A stretch of DNA of 64,000 nt. Source: CAVTWD01 sp963738325 (GTDB lineage: Bacteria > Actinomycetota > Acidimicrobiia > Acidimicrobiales > Ilumatobacteraceae). Shown here in pieces: positions 29,365-38,191 of the stretch. The stretch lies in assembly GCA_963738325.1 (NCBI GenBank), contig CAVTWD010000008.1, forward strand, positions 1 through 64,000, given 5' to 3'. Under the pieces are notes generated by a model. It was not told the origin of the DNA. It did no database searches and saw nothing but the letters and a program-made list of their open reading frames with translations. The stretch's first letter is position 1. Every line of letters begins with the position of its first letter. The translations under genes and the position numbers were made by a program.

Positions 29365-31341
29365 ATGACCGAGGAGGCGAGCTACGAGGAGCGGCACGCG
29401 CTGGCGGCTGACACCTTCGCCGTCTTCGTGCCCGGCGTGGAGCCCGAGCGGGTCGCGGCGTCGTTCGCTCGGCGCCTCGGTGCCCTCGGCGGCTTCGCCT
29501 TCGACGTCGTCGGCGAGATGTGGGCCCGGCCGGAGCTGTCGCGTCGCGACCGATCGCTCATCGTCGTGGCGACACTGGCCGCGCAAGCTCGTGACGAGGA
29601 GCTCGAGCTCCACACCGGGGTCGCGTTGCGGAACGGGCTCACGCGCGTCGAGTTGGAGGAGATCATCGTCACCGTGGCGGCCTATGCCGGGTTCCCGGCC
29701 GCGATGGCCGCCAGCCGGCGCGTCGACGACGCGTTGCGGACGGCCGCGGGCATCGACCGGTTGAGCGACCGCATTGCACCGGCGACGATGCCCGATGCCG
29801 AGCGAGATCGTGCCGGTGCCGATGTCTACCGGATCATCTCCGGCGGGCGCGAGGGCCATGACCCTCAGGCGGACTTGGCTTACCTGTCCGACGCGCTCGG
29901 AGAGGTCGGCGTGCTGGCCTACCGATGGGTGTTCGGAGAGATCTGGTCGCGCGACGAGTTGTCACGGCGCGACCGGTCGCTCGCCGTCATCGCCGTCCTG
30001 ATCTCACTCGGCGCCGTCGACGAGCTCGCCGTCCATGTCCCTGCTGGGATCGGCCACGGCTTGTCACGCGAGGAGATCGAGGCGGCCATCACCCACCTCG
30101 CGCTGTATGCGGGGCTGCCGTGTGCCGTCGAGGCCATGCGGGCGGCGCGAGCAGGCCTTCGCCCGGTTGGACCCGTGACCGCCGACGGCCTCGTTCTTCT
30201 CGAGCCGCGGCGCTTCGAGCTTCGCGCCTTCGAGGTCCCGGAGATCGGTGACGACGACGGGCTGCTGCGCGTGGAGGCGTGCGGGCTGTGCGGCACGGAT
30301 CACGAGCAGTACACCGGCCACATCCCCTCGCGCCATGCCTTCATTCCCGGCCACGAAGTCGTCGGGACGATCGAGGAGGTCGGCGCACGTGCCGCCGAGC
30401 GTTGGGGCGTGCGAGCGGGACAGCGGGTGGCCGTGGAGGTGTTCCAGTCATGCCAACATGTGCCGCCTGTCGAAGTGGCGTTTACCGCCGCTGCGAGCGC
30501 AACGGGATCGCCACCATGGTGGGCTTCGTGGACGTCGGCCCGACCCCCCGGCCTCTGGGGTGGCTACGCCACGCTTCTCTACCTCGGGCCCGACGCCATG
30601 CTGCTCCCCATACCCGACGACCTCGATCCGGTGCTGGCCACGATGTTCAACCCGCTCGGCGCCGGCATCCGCTGGGCGGTCGATCTCCCGGGAACCGAGC
30701 CCGGCGATGTCGTGGCCATCCTCGGCCCTGGCGTCCGTGGGATCTGCGCGGCCGCCGCCGCCCGGAACGCGGGCGCGGGATTCATCATGGTGACCGGCCG
30801 AGGGCCACGCGACGCCGATCGGCTGGCCTTGGCAACGAGCTTCGGCGCCGATCTCGGCGTCGACGTGGCGAGCGACGACCCGAACCGAGCGCTGAGAGCG
30901 GCGACGGGCGGCCTCGCCGACGTGGTCGTCGACGTCACCGCCAAAGCGCCGGCCGCCTTCGCGCAGGCCATCTCCCTCGCCCGCACCGGAGGCACGGTCG
31001 TGGTCGCCGGGACGCGTGGCACGCCCGAAGCGCCCGAGTTCAACCCCGATCACCTCGTGTACAAGGAGCTGCGCGTGCTCGGTGCGCTTGGCGTCGACGT
31101 GGCCGCGTACCGGCCCGCGCTCGACCTGTTGGCCGGCGGTCGGTATCCCTTCGCCGACCTACCGCGGGAGGTCGTCGGCTTCGACGATCTCGAGCCGGGC
31201 GGCTGCCTGTCCGCCGAGCGCTTTCGCGATCGCGCGGTCGCGGTCCCTGGTGGCGTAACTGCCCGTCATGCCGGTGGCACCTGGCAGCCTTCCCCAGCGC
31301 CCGCCCAGTCCGGGGCCCGGCCACTTCCGGCTCGGGCGTGA
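29365..31341 (+). CDS. two CMD domains joined to a zinc alcohol dehydrogenase
   Basis: One open frame of 658 codons. Residues ~15-130 and ~150-265 are carboxymuconolactone decarboxylase/AhpD-like domains (each with ELSRRDRSLxVxA). From 271 it is a zinc-dependent dehydrogenase: VEACGLCGTDHEQYTGHIPS, PGHEVVG, and a nucleotide-binding VVAILGPGVRGICAAAA. Between about 30450 and 30540 the structural-zinc lobe (PTCAACRSGVYRRC) lies in another frame, so two compensating shifts exist. A GTGA at 30175-30178 could be a stop/start overlap if one base were changed upstream, so the fusion may be artificial. Start ATG 29365 follows GAAGGGG. The 3' end overlaps the next gene tail-to-tail. Confidence 0.65.
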   Translation: MTEEASYEERHALAADTFAVFVPGVEPERVAASFARRLGALGGFAFDVVGEMWARPELSRRDRSLIVVATLAAQARDEELELHTGVALRNGLTRVELEEIIVTVAAYAGFPAAMAASRRVDDALRTAAGIDRLSDRIAPATMPDAERDRAGADVYRIISGGREGHDPQADLAYLSDALGEVGVLAYRWVFGEIWSRDELSRRDRSLAVIAVLISLGAVDELAVHVPAGIGHGLSREEIEAAITHLALYAGLPCAVEAMRAARAGLRPVGPVTADGLVLLEPRRFELRAFEVPEIGDDDGLLRVEACGLCGTDHEQYTGHIPSRHAFIPGHEVVGTIEEVGARAAERWGVRAGQRVAVEVFQSCQHVPPVEVAFTAAASATGSPPWWASWTSARPPGLWGGYATLLYLGPDAMLLPIPDDLDPVLATMFNPLGAGIRWAVDLPGTEPGDVVAILGPGVRGICAAAAARNAGAGFIMVTGRGPRDADRLALATSFGADLGVDVASDDPNRALRAATGGLADVVVDVTAKAPAAFAQAISLARTGGTVVVAGTRGTPEAPEFNPDHLVYKELRVLGALGVDVAAYRPALDLLAGGRYPFADLPREVVGFDDLEPGGCLSAERFRDRAVAVPGGVTARHAGGTWQPSPAPAQSGARPLPARA

Positions 31342-31742
31342 TGGCCCACCGCCGCCTCGTAAGCCTCGAGGACCTGCTTGAACTGACGCTTCTTTGTCTC
31401 CGGATAGATCTGGACGAACACCACCACGACGACACCGGTCCAGAGTGCCCAGCCGAGCGCGTAGAGCAGGTCGGCCACCAGCAACAGAGGCTCCGTCGTC
31501 GCCGAGGACTTGAGCAGGAATCCGCCAACATGAGCGACCAGACCCACCACGAAGCCGAACCCGAGGCTCCAGTACAAGATCCGCTGCCCGAAAGCCGACC
31601 GTCGCACCAGCGTCAGGTTCTCGCCCACCCAGCCGAGTACTAGGTCACGTTCCCACTCCCCGCGACCAAGGATGTCTTGTCCTTGAGCGCGCTCGTCAGC
31701 AAACGGGCGTGGAGCCCCCTTCGCTCCCGGTTCTCCAGTCAT
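31266..31742 (-). CDS. small membrane protein, two TM segments
   Basis: A 158-aa protein with a hydrophilic N-terminus (~50 aa), two membrane helices (LYWSLGFGFVVGLVAHVGGF and LLYALGWALWTGVVVVVFVQ) and a charged C-terminus. GGGAGG precedes the ATG at 31742. No family recognised. It overlaps the dehydrogenase 3' end by ~75 bp on the opposite strand, so one of the two ends may be misread. Confidence 0.55.
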   Translation of the reverse strand: MTGEPGAKGAPRPFADERAQGQDILGRGEWERDLVLGWVGENLTLVRRSAFGQRILYWSLGFGFVVGLVAHVGGFLLKSSATTEPLLLVADLLYALGWALWTGVVVVVFVQIYPETKKRQFKQVLEAYEAAVGHHARAGSGRAPDWAGAGEGCQVPPA

Positions 31743-32032
31743 GGTCGAACCTCCCTGGCAGCCAATTCTGCACCGCAGCTCTCACTGCAAGCCCTCGGGA
31801 CCGGGCCAATGCCGCGTCGTTACTTGCCCCGGAGATAGCCTGCTAGCTGGGCTGATGCATCCCCTGAGCGGCGCACAGCGCACGGACCTTCGCGTTGCGG
31901 GCGGCGACGAACTCGCCGGGAGCGAGCCTTGCAGATCGGCCATCGCCTGCTGCCCGCTCACGAACCGCGACGCTACGCCCTGCTGTCGATGCCGACGCTC
32001 GCTGCTCCAAGCCGAGTTCTCGGAGGGCGGCC
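31743..32032. other. intergenic, no gene seen
   Basis: About 290 bp upstream of the small membrane protein and after the ABC permease stop. Nothing recognisable on either strand. Confidence 0.35.
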
Positions 32033-32808
32033 CTACGGGGCTGCCGGGACAGGCGCGCTGCGGCGATAGATGCCCAGCGCGAGCGTGTACGAGACGACCA
32101 GGATGCCGAGGCTCCAGGCCAGGGCGGCCCAGATGTCGGGGCCTGGGGTGCCCTCGGTCAGCAGTGAGCGCATGGTCTCGATGATCGGTGTCATCGGCTG
32201 GTTCTCGGCGAAGCCTCGCAGCAATGGCGTCATGGAGTCGGTCGGGACGAACGAGGGGCTGATGAAGATCAGCAACAGCAGGATGTAGCTGAAGGCGCCG
32301 GCGCCTTCGACCGTCTTTGCCAGCAGGCCGAAGAACATGGCCAGCCAGGTGGTGGCAAGGGTGAAGAGGACCAGAAGGCCGCAGAACCCGAGCCAGGCGG
32401 CGGTGTCGGCCGCGGGGCGGAACCCGACGAGGAGCGCCACCACGACCACCAGGGAGCAGGAGAAGAGGTTGGACAGCGTCGATGACAGGGCCTGCCCACT
32501 CAGGACCGACGAGGGCGTCACCGGCATGGTCCGGAAGCGGCTGATGATGCCTTCTGGAGGTCCGTGCTGAGACGCACGGCGGCATAGGCGATGCCGCTCA
32601 CCACCGTCATGATGAGGACCCCGGGGGTGATGAAGTCGACGTACTCGATCGAGCCGGTCTGCGTCCCGAGTGCGCCGCCGAACACGTAGACGAACAGCAG
32701 CAACATGGCGATCGGCATCAAGACGACCGTGATGATCGTGTCGACGCTGCGCGTCGTATGACGGAGGCTTCGTTTCGTCATGGTCCAGGTGTCAGTGAGC
32801 GCTCGCAT
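32033..32808 (-). CDS. ABC-2 type transporter permease
   Basis: A ~257-aa six-helix permease of the DrrB type: RSVDTIITVVLMPIAMLLLF, YVDFITPGVLIMTVVSGIAY, FISPSFVPTDSMTPLLRGFA and NQPMTPIIETMRSLL. A missing base near 32555 (DLQKG/IISRFRTMP) splits it. The start ATG at 32808 overlaps the ATPase C-terminus by 17 bp. With the ATPase it would form an exporter for drugs, lipids or polymers; the substrate is unknown. Confidence 0.85.
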
Positions 32809-33747
32809 GTCGGTCCTCCTTTTCTTCGTCGAGGATCTTGAAGAACACGTCGTCCAGCGTCGGCAGCTGCCTGGAGAACCCGGTCGGCTCGATCCCGCTG
32901 TCCTTGAGCCGGACGAACATGTCGGCCATCTCGGCCACCGAGCCGGGGGTGGCGACGACCAGCTTCGAGTCCGTCCGGCTGACCTCGTGCTGCTCGCCGA
33001 GTGCTCGCTGCGCCGCAGCCAGTTGGCCTCCTGTCGCCGAATTCCAGTTCGACGAAGCCGGTCGGCACCATGGCCTTCAGCTCGTCTGGTGTGCCGCTGG
33101 CCACGATCCTGCCGCCGTGGAGGATGGCGATCTCGTCGGCGAGACGGTCGGCCTCCTCCAGGTACTGGGTGGTCAGGAAGACCGTGGTCCCGTTCTCGAC
33201 CAGTTGCCGGATGGTCAGCCACATGTCGGTCCGGCTCTTGGGGTCGAGCCCGGTGGTCGGCTCGTCGAAGAAGATGATGGGTGCGTCGCCCGACCAGGCT
33301 CATGGCGATGTCGAGCCGGCGCCGCATCCCGCCCGAGAAGGTCAGCAGGCGGCGGTCGGCAGCCTCGTTGAGCTCGAACTTGTCCAGCAGGTCCGCCGCG
33401 GTCTGCGCGGGATCGGCGACGTGGCGCAACTCGCCCATCAGCACCAGGTTCTCCCGGGCAGTGAGCACGTGGTCCACCGCGGCGAACTGTCCGGTCAGGC
33501 TGATCTGCTCGCGGACCTTGGAGGGTTGCTCCGCCACGTCGAACCCGGCGACTCTCGCCGTGCCACCGTCGGCGTTGATCAACGTGGTCAGGATGTTGAT
33601 CGTGGTCGTCTTGCCCGAGCCGTTGGCTCCGAGCAGTGCGAAGACCGTGGCCCGCCCGACGGTCAACGAGACGTCGTGGAGCACCGGTGCTCCCTTGTAT
33701 CCCTTCACGAGGTTCCTCACCTCGATGGCGTTGGTGCTCTCGTCCAT
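32792..33747 (-). CDS. ABC transporter ATP-binding protein (DrrA type)
   Basis: Walker A GANGSGKTT at residues 40-48, signature TFSGGMRRRLDIA near 136-148, Walker B IIFFDEPTTGLDP readable in a second frame, and the C-terminal DrrA domain ending LPTLDDVFFKILDEEKEDRH. Frameshifts near 33285 and 33045 break it; conserved sequence continues across both. The ATG at 33747 uses the GAGGAGA that overlaps the end of the DUF4097 gene. It powers the permease encoded next. Confidence 0.85.
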
Positions 33748-33752
33748 GGTTC

Positions 33753-34634
33753 TCAGGTATCTCCTCGCCGATTCGGGACTGACGAGCGTGTGATCACGAC
33801 ATCGCCGAACTGGGTCCGGGCGCGGACCTGGACGGTCTCGGCTGACGGTTCGGGGTCGTCGGCCGAGGTGAGGTTGCTGTGGACCCGTCCGAACTTCGTG
33901 GCGGCGTCGATCCAGGCGGCCGTACCCTCCCTGACCCCGATCTCCAGCCCGCCGGAAGCGGTCTCGATGGTCACCGAGCCACGGGCCACCTGGCCGAGCC
34001 GGATGTTCCCGTTGGCGGTCTTCACCGTGACGTCGCGGCCCGCATCCTCGATCATGACGTCACCGTTGGCCGACTTGACCCTCACGGTGCCTCCCACCCG
34101 GCCGATCCAGGTCTTGCCGTTGAGGTTCTTGACGTCGGCGTCGCCGGCCACGACGCCGATGGTCATGTCGCCGGCAGCGACGATCTCGGCCCTGCCGGAT
34201 GCCTGCTCTACCGCGACGTGTCCGGCGCCGCTGCGCACCCGTAGCGCCCCGGTCTGGTCGAGCCGGACATCACCGGCGCCCGTCTTCACCTCGACATCGT
34301 CGAGACGGCCATCGCATCGGAAGTCGGCGAAGCCGGCCTCGGCGCGTAGAGAGGACCTCTCCGGGAGCTCCACGGTCACGTCGACGGAGCCGCCCCGTTT
34401 CCATCCGAGGAGTGGTGCGGCGATGCCGCGTGGTTTCGGCGCCCTGACGGAGAGGGTCCCGTTGGCCAGGTCGACGACGGTCTTTCCCGCCGCCTCGACG
34501 TCTTCTGGCCGGTCCCGATCGCTCGGATTCACCGCCACCACGGTGTCGGTGCGGTCACTGGCGATGACGTGCACCGCGCCCTGGCTCATCTCGATCGACA
34601 AGACGATGGGCTGGTTGGTCTCGAAGGTCGGCAT
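33753..34634 (-). CDS. DUF4097 beta-helix protein
   Basis: A 293-aa protein of repeated short beta strands (VRSGAGHVAVEQASGRAEIV, DVKNLNGKTWIGRVGGTVRV, VTVKTANGNIRLGQVARGSV) as in DUF4097/putative adhesin proteins. No signal peptide or membrane helix. It lies between the RHH regulator and the ABC genes with 6 bp before the ATPase start. DUF4097 next to RHH regulators and ABC exporters is a recurring actinobacterial arrangement; the molecular role is unknown. Confidence 0.8.
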   Translation of the reverse strand: MPTFETNQPIVLSIEMSQGAVHVIASDRTDTVVAVNPSDRDRPEDVEAAGKTVVDLANGTLSVRAPKPRGIAAPLLGWKRGGSVDVTVELPERSSLRAEAGFADFRCDGRLDDVEVKTGAGDVRLDQTGALRVRSGAGHVAVEQASGRAEIVAAGDMTIGVVAGDADVKNLNGKTWIGRVGGTVRVKSANGDVMIEDAGRDVTVKTANGNIRLGQVARGSVTIETASGGLEIGVREGTAAWIDAATKFGRVHSNLTSADDPEPSAETVQVRARTQFGDVVITRSSVPNRRGDT

Positions 34635-34675
34635 GTGCGCTCCTGATCCGTGTCGCTGAAGGGGGGCCATGGTCG

Positions 34676-35185
34676 TCAACGGACCCATCCGGTGTATTTC
34701 TGGCTCCCTGCCGGACTGCGCCGTGACATCTGTGCCTGGGTGCCTTCGACGGCGACAGCCGCGGCGCGGACCAGCCATGCGTTCAGAGACAGACCCTCGC
34801 GTCGCGCCGCCTCTTCGATCTTCGCCTTGAGTCCTTCCGGGAGCCGGAGGTTGAGTCGGGAGGTACCTCCCTCGTCGTCACCAGCGGGCATGACCATGGG
34901 GGAGGCGGCGCTCCCGGAAGTGGCGATGTCGCTGGCCTCGTAGGTCGGCAGGGTCACGACGAAGTCGGGGTCGCTGCCGCGCAGACGGACTTCCACCGCT
35001 CCCGGCGCCAGCTCCCTCGTGATCTCGTCGGCAGCCGCGGAGAGCGCCTGGAGCAGAACGAGGTGCATCGCCGCCTCCAGTCCGGGGGCGAGCCTCTCGA
35101 CGGCAGCTTTGCTCTCGGGTCCACCCGAATCGGCAGCGGCGACGAGCTGCTCGCGAAGGGTCTCCACGTACGTCGCGAGATTCAT
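34676..35185 (-). CDS. RHH/HicB-like transcriptional regulator
   Basis: A 169-aa protein. The C-terminal third holds the ribbon-helix-helix SRLNLRLPEGLKAKIEEAAR then EGLSLNAWLVRAAA; the N-terminal part is helical with a short acidic linker. First gene of the operon with DUF4097, ATPase and permease. ATG 35185 was chosen over an upstream ATG that lies beyond the probable promoter. Likely an autorepressor through the ATTGGCA repeats upstream. Confidence 0.75.
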   Translation of the reverse strand: MNLATYVETLREQLVAAADSGGPESKAAVERLAPGLEAAMHLVLLQALSAAADEITRELAPGAVEVRLRGSDPDFVVTLPTYEASDIATSGSAASPMVMPAGDDEGGTSRLNLRLPEGLKAKIEEAARREGLSLNAWLVRAAAVAVEGTQAQMSRRSPAGSQKYTGWVR

Positions 35186-35194
35186 GTGAGCCAC

Positions 35195-35222
35195 ATTGGC
35201 ATCATATTGGCACCATGTCAAG
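35195..35222 (-). promoter_or_regulatory. promoter and tandem operator of the RHH/ABC operon
   Basis: On the minus strand TTGACA (35217-35222) is a consensus -35. ATTGGCA occurs twice in direct repeat (35195-35201 and 35206-35212), 11 bp apart, one helical turn, as expected for cooperative RHH dimers. The -10 is unclear. Confidence 0.5.
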
Positions 35223-35394
35223 TGTCAGACTGTACCGAGCCCGCGGCGCGCGGTCGAGGTGGCACATCTCCTGGCCGTGCCACTGCTACAACTTCCGTCT
35301 GACAGGCCGAGCGGCGGAGGAGGACGGCCGTGAGCAACGTCGATCGCGGGCCGGATAGCCCTCTGCCCCGCCCCCACCAGGAGCGGGGGGCAAG

Positions 35395-36357
35395 ATGACG
35401 CTCTGGGCTCGCTACCGCTCGGCGCCTCTGTGGGCGCGCGTGGCCATTCCGGTGGGCACCGTGGTGGTGCTGGTCGGCATCGGCCTTGGCATCGCGAGCG
35501 CGGTCGGAGGGGGAGAGTCGGCCAGCACGACGGCCACCACCGAGCCGGGGGCGCCGGACGTGCTCCTGTTGGCAGTGGCCAAGCAGCTGACCGTCTCCCC
35601 GACAACAACGACCACCGAGGCGACGACGACGACATCGACGGCCGCCCCGACCACGACGACGGTCGCCCCGACGACCACGGAAGCTCCGACGACAGCTCCG
35701 ACCACGACCGTCGCGCCGACGACCACGGTCGCGTCGACCACGACCGTCGCGCCGGCGACCACATCGACGACGGAGGCGACGAGGACCACATCGACGACGT
35801 CAACCACGACCGTCGCGCCGACGACCACAACGGCAGCACCGACCACACCGACGTCGATCGTCGAACTGCCGCCGGGCAGCGTGGCCGACAGCGTGCGCGA
35901 CTTCCAAACCGCATGGAACAGCACTCCCGCCGTCACGAGCGGGGCGGTGCCGAAGATCACGACCTGGACCGAAACGCCCGTCGCCGGCAACATCGTGAAC
36001 TTCGCCGATCTCGGCGGCAACCTCAAGTTGGCGCTCGCCTCCCAGACGTCCGACGGACCAGTGGCCGAAGCGTTCCTCGCCTGGCTGCCGCTCGGCGATC
36101 CGGCCCATCAGCCGGCGCAGAACGCCATCTACCGCGGGGCCTTTGCCGTCTTGATGAAGACGGTGAACCCGAACGTCACCTCCGGCGAGCAACAGAACGT
36201 CGCAGATGAGCTCGGCCTCTCGCCGTCACAACCTCCGTTCCCAATCGGTACGACGGCCGAAGTCACGCTGTCGCCCCAGCACTATCTCCTGCAGGCGCTG
36301 CAACCACCGAGCCAAGCCGGTGCGGACACGATCATCGCGGTGACGAAGGCGAGCTGA
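35395..36357 (+). CDS. membrane-anchored Thr/Pro-rich protein
   Basis: A 320-aa protein. It has a short cytoplasmic start, one membrane helix (WARVAIPVGTVVVLVGIGLG, residues ~13-35), a ~90-residue Thr/Pro/Ala low-complexity stalk (TTTTVAPTTTEAPTT) and a ~165-aa folded C-terminus with TAWNSTPAVTSGAVPKITTW and NIVNFADLGGNLKLALAS. The topology suggests an extracellular domain held off the membrane by an O-glycosylated-type stalk (inference). ATG 35395 follows AGGAGCGGGGGGC. The folded part is not recognised. Confidence 0.7.
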   Translation: MTLWARYRSAPLWARVAIPVGTVVVLVGIGLGIASAVGGGESASTTATTEPGAPDVLLLAVAKQLTVSPTTTTTEATTTTSTAAPTTTTVAPTTTEAPTTAPTTTVAPTTTVASTTTVAPATTSTTEATRTTSTTSTTTVAPTTTTAAPTTPTSIVELPPGSVADSVRDFQTAWNSTPAVTSGAVPKITTWTETPVAGNIVNFADLGGNLKLALASQTSDGPVAEAFLAWLPLGDPAHQPAQNAIYRGAFAVLMKTVNPNVTSGEQQNVADELGLSPSQPPFPIGTTAEVTLSPQHYLLQALQPPSQAGADTIIAVTKAS

Positions 36358-36387
36358 CCCCACGGGGCCCCGCTCTACGCTGAGCCC

Positions 36388-36918
36388 ATGGAGTGCTCCT
36401 GCTGCGGCGAGGACCGCGACCCCTCGATGGTGGCCGCGCTCCAGTGTCACGATGACATCAAGGTCTGCCGCATCTGCATCGGTTGGCTGATGCCGCGGGC
36501 CGGCGGCATCGACGTGACACCGACGTTGCCGGTGGCGGACATGCCGGCGGCCATCCGCTTCTACGAAGCGGCGGGCTTCGACGTGGAGCCCTATGACGAG
36601 GGGTTCGCCTTCGTGCACCTCCGCGACCAGAGTGCGTTCGATCTCGATCTCCACCCGGCCGCTGACCCGGCGACGAACGGAGCCGGTTGCTACATCATCG
36701 TGGAGGACGTCGACGCCTGGCACGACCGCCTCGTCGTCGCGGGGCTCCCGGTAACCCCGGTCGAAGACATGCCGTGGGGTATGCACGAGTTCGCCCTCAC
36801 CGACCCGAGCGGCAACCGCATCCGCATCGGGAAGGGCATCTCCTCGCTCGCGGGCGCTCGGCCGCCGCCGTCGAGACGGCCGGTAGCTTGCAATGCAGCA
36901 TCGAGGAGGAGCCCATGA
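36388..36918 (+). CDS. VOC-family protein with N-terminal cysteine cluster
   Basis: A 176-aa protein. Residues 1-33 carry MECSCCGEDRD and CRIC, a probable zinc knuckle; residues ~42-150 are a bleomycin-resistance-like VOC domain (TPTLPVADMPAAIRFYEAAG, FALTDPSGNRIRIG). The C-terminal 25 residues run over the next start (ATGA overlap at 36915-36918). Function beyond the fold is unknown. Confidence 0.75.
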   Translation: MECSCCGEDRDPSMVAALQCHDDIKVCRICIGWLMPRAGGIDVTPTLPVADMPAAIRFYEAAGFDVEPYDEGFAFVHLRDQSAFDLDLHPAADPATNGAGCYIIVEDVDAWHDRLVVAGLPVTPVEDMPWGMHEFALTDPSGNRIRIGKGISSLAGARPPPSRRPVACNAASRRSP

Positions 36919-37245
36919 GCATCCACCTGCGAGAACTGCTGATGAGCCAGCTGGACGGGCTGCGCTACGAGCCGACCGACAAGCGCATCCGGGCTTCGCT
37001 CGGGGGCCGTGACATCCTCGACACCACACGGGCCCTGCTGGTCTGGGAGCCGAAGCGGGTGGTGCCCAGCTACGCCGTGCCCGGCGACGACATCGACGGC
37101 GAGATCGCCGCGGCACCTCGTCCGGGCACCGAACCCGATGCGACCGCGACGGCCGGCCCGCGCCTCGGCAAGGCGTCGCGTGCTCGACCTCGTCGTCGAC
37201 GGCGAGGCGCTCGCCCGCCCCGTCACGCCCCGGTCGCGCTCCTGA
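36915..37245 (+). CDS. DUF427 domain protein, shortened
   Basis: Begins ATG 36915, overlapping the VOC stop. LRYEPTDKRIRASLGG, ILDTTRALLVWEPKRVVPSY and AVPGDDI match the start of DUF427 proteins. A frameshift near 37170 leads to VLDLVVDGEALARPV and a TGA at 37243-37245. Family members usually continue for another 100 aa or more, so this copy looks truncated. Confidence 0.6.
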
Positions 37246-37299
37246 CCGACAGGTGCCCTCTCACACAACTGGTCGCGTCGAGCGACCTCGCGCCGCGGG

Positions 37300-37872
37300 T
37301 CACGAGCAGTGTTCGATGCCCGCCACGCCGAGACGCTTGTGGACGACCTCGCGCGCCAGCTCGATGGCGGCCGGGTCGTCGTACAGGACGAAGCTGGCGT
37401 CGGCGGCCAGGATGATGCCATTGAGCTCGAAGGCGAGCTGGCGGGGATCCTCGCCGGCGGGCAACTCCTCCTGCGCCACCGCGGCGGTGGCGAACTCCCG
37501 GATGAGCGAGACGAACCCGGCCTGGAAGGCGGCGATGCGCTCCTTCACCGGGCCGGGTCGGGTGCCCATCTCGAGCGCCGCGCCCACGAAGAAGCAACCG
37601 CCTGGGGAACGTGCGGCGCGCGAGGTGGTCGAAAAAGGCCTCGCACACGGCCACCAGCTGAGCCCGGCCCCGCGGCGCTGATTACGCCGGCTGCACGACC
37701 TCCTCCTGGAAGATCCGGCCCGCCTCCTCGACGGTGGCGATCTGGAGGTCGACCTTGGAACGGAAGTGGGCGTACAGCCCGCTCTTGCTCATCCCCAGCG
37801 CGGCGGCGAGGTTGCCGATCGAGAGGCCCTCGAGCCCGTCGACCGTGGCCAACGAGGTGGGCGCCCCACGCT
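37300..37872 (-). pseudogene. TetR-family regulator, 5' truncated and frameshifted
   Basis: The HTH is clear: LATVDGLEGLSIGNLAAALG then MSKSGLYAHFRSKVDLQ. The first ~15 codons of the family are missing at 37860-37872. A stop at 37682 and shifts near 37670 and 37600 separate the HTH from the ligand domain (VAVCEAFFDHLARRTF, GTRPGPVKERIAAFQAGFVS, AREVVHKRLGVAGIEHC). Its 5' end abuts a 5'-truncated DsrE gene on the other strand. Confidence 0.6.
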
Positions 37873-37873
37873 C

Positions 37874-38128
37874 ATGTTCCAGACCAAGGAAGCCGTGCGA
37901 CTGGCGCTCGACGGCGTCGCCGTCGGCGTCGCCTGCGATGGCTGCCCACCGCTGCCCGACCTCCTCGTCCGGTACGAGAAGGCCGGCGGGCGCTACATGG
38001 CCTGCCCGATCTGCTTCAACGCCAAGGGACTCGACAAGGGCGACCTCCTCCCCAACGCCGAGCTCGCCGGGACCGTCCAGCTCTGGGAGTGGATCGGCGA
38101 CGAGGGGGCGACCACCTTCAGCTACTGA
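37874..38128 (+). pseudogene. DsrE-family protein, N-terminus missing
   Basis: Reads MFQTKEAVRLALDGVAVGVA, CDGCPPLPDLLVRYEKAGGR and CPICFNAKGLDKGDLLPNAE to GATTFSY, a good DsrE/DsrF-like C-terminal two thirds with its cysteines. The first ~35 residues of the fold are replaced by antisense TetR sequence, so the ATG at 37874 is probably internal. DsrE-fold proteins handle sulfur or redox signalling. Confidence 0.6.
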
Positions 38129-38191
38129 CGAGCGCCCTCGGCACCCGCGGGCCACGCGTCTCTTCGAGGGCGCGAGCGGTACCGTCCGGTC

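Noticed and set aside
28990..29859. A long minus-strand frame opposite the CMD domains.
   Set aside because: Only its last stretch carries DinB-like sequence (the frameshifted SLLGL segment); the rest is antisense to the CMD domains.
35590..35860. Short direct repeats that could suggest a CRISPR array or VNTR.
   Set aside because: They are in-frame codons for a Thr/Pro stalk; no constant repeat/spacer spacing and no cas genes anywhere in the window.
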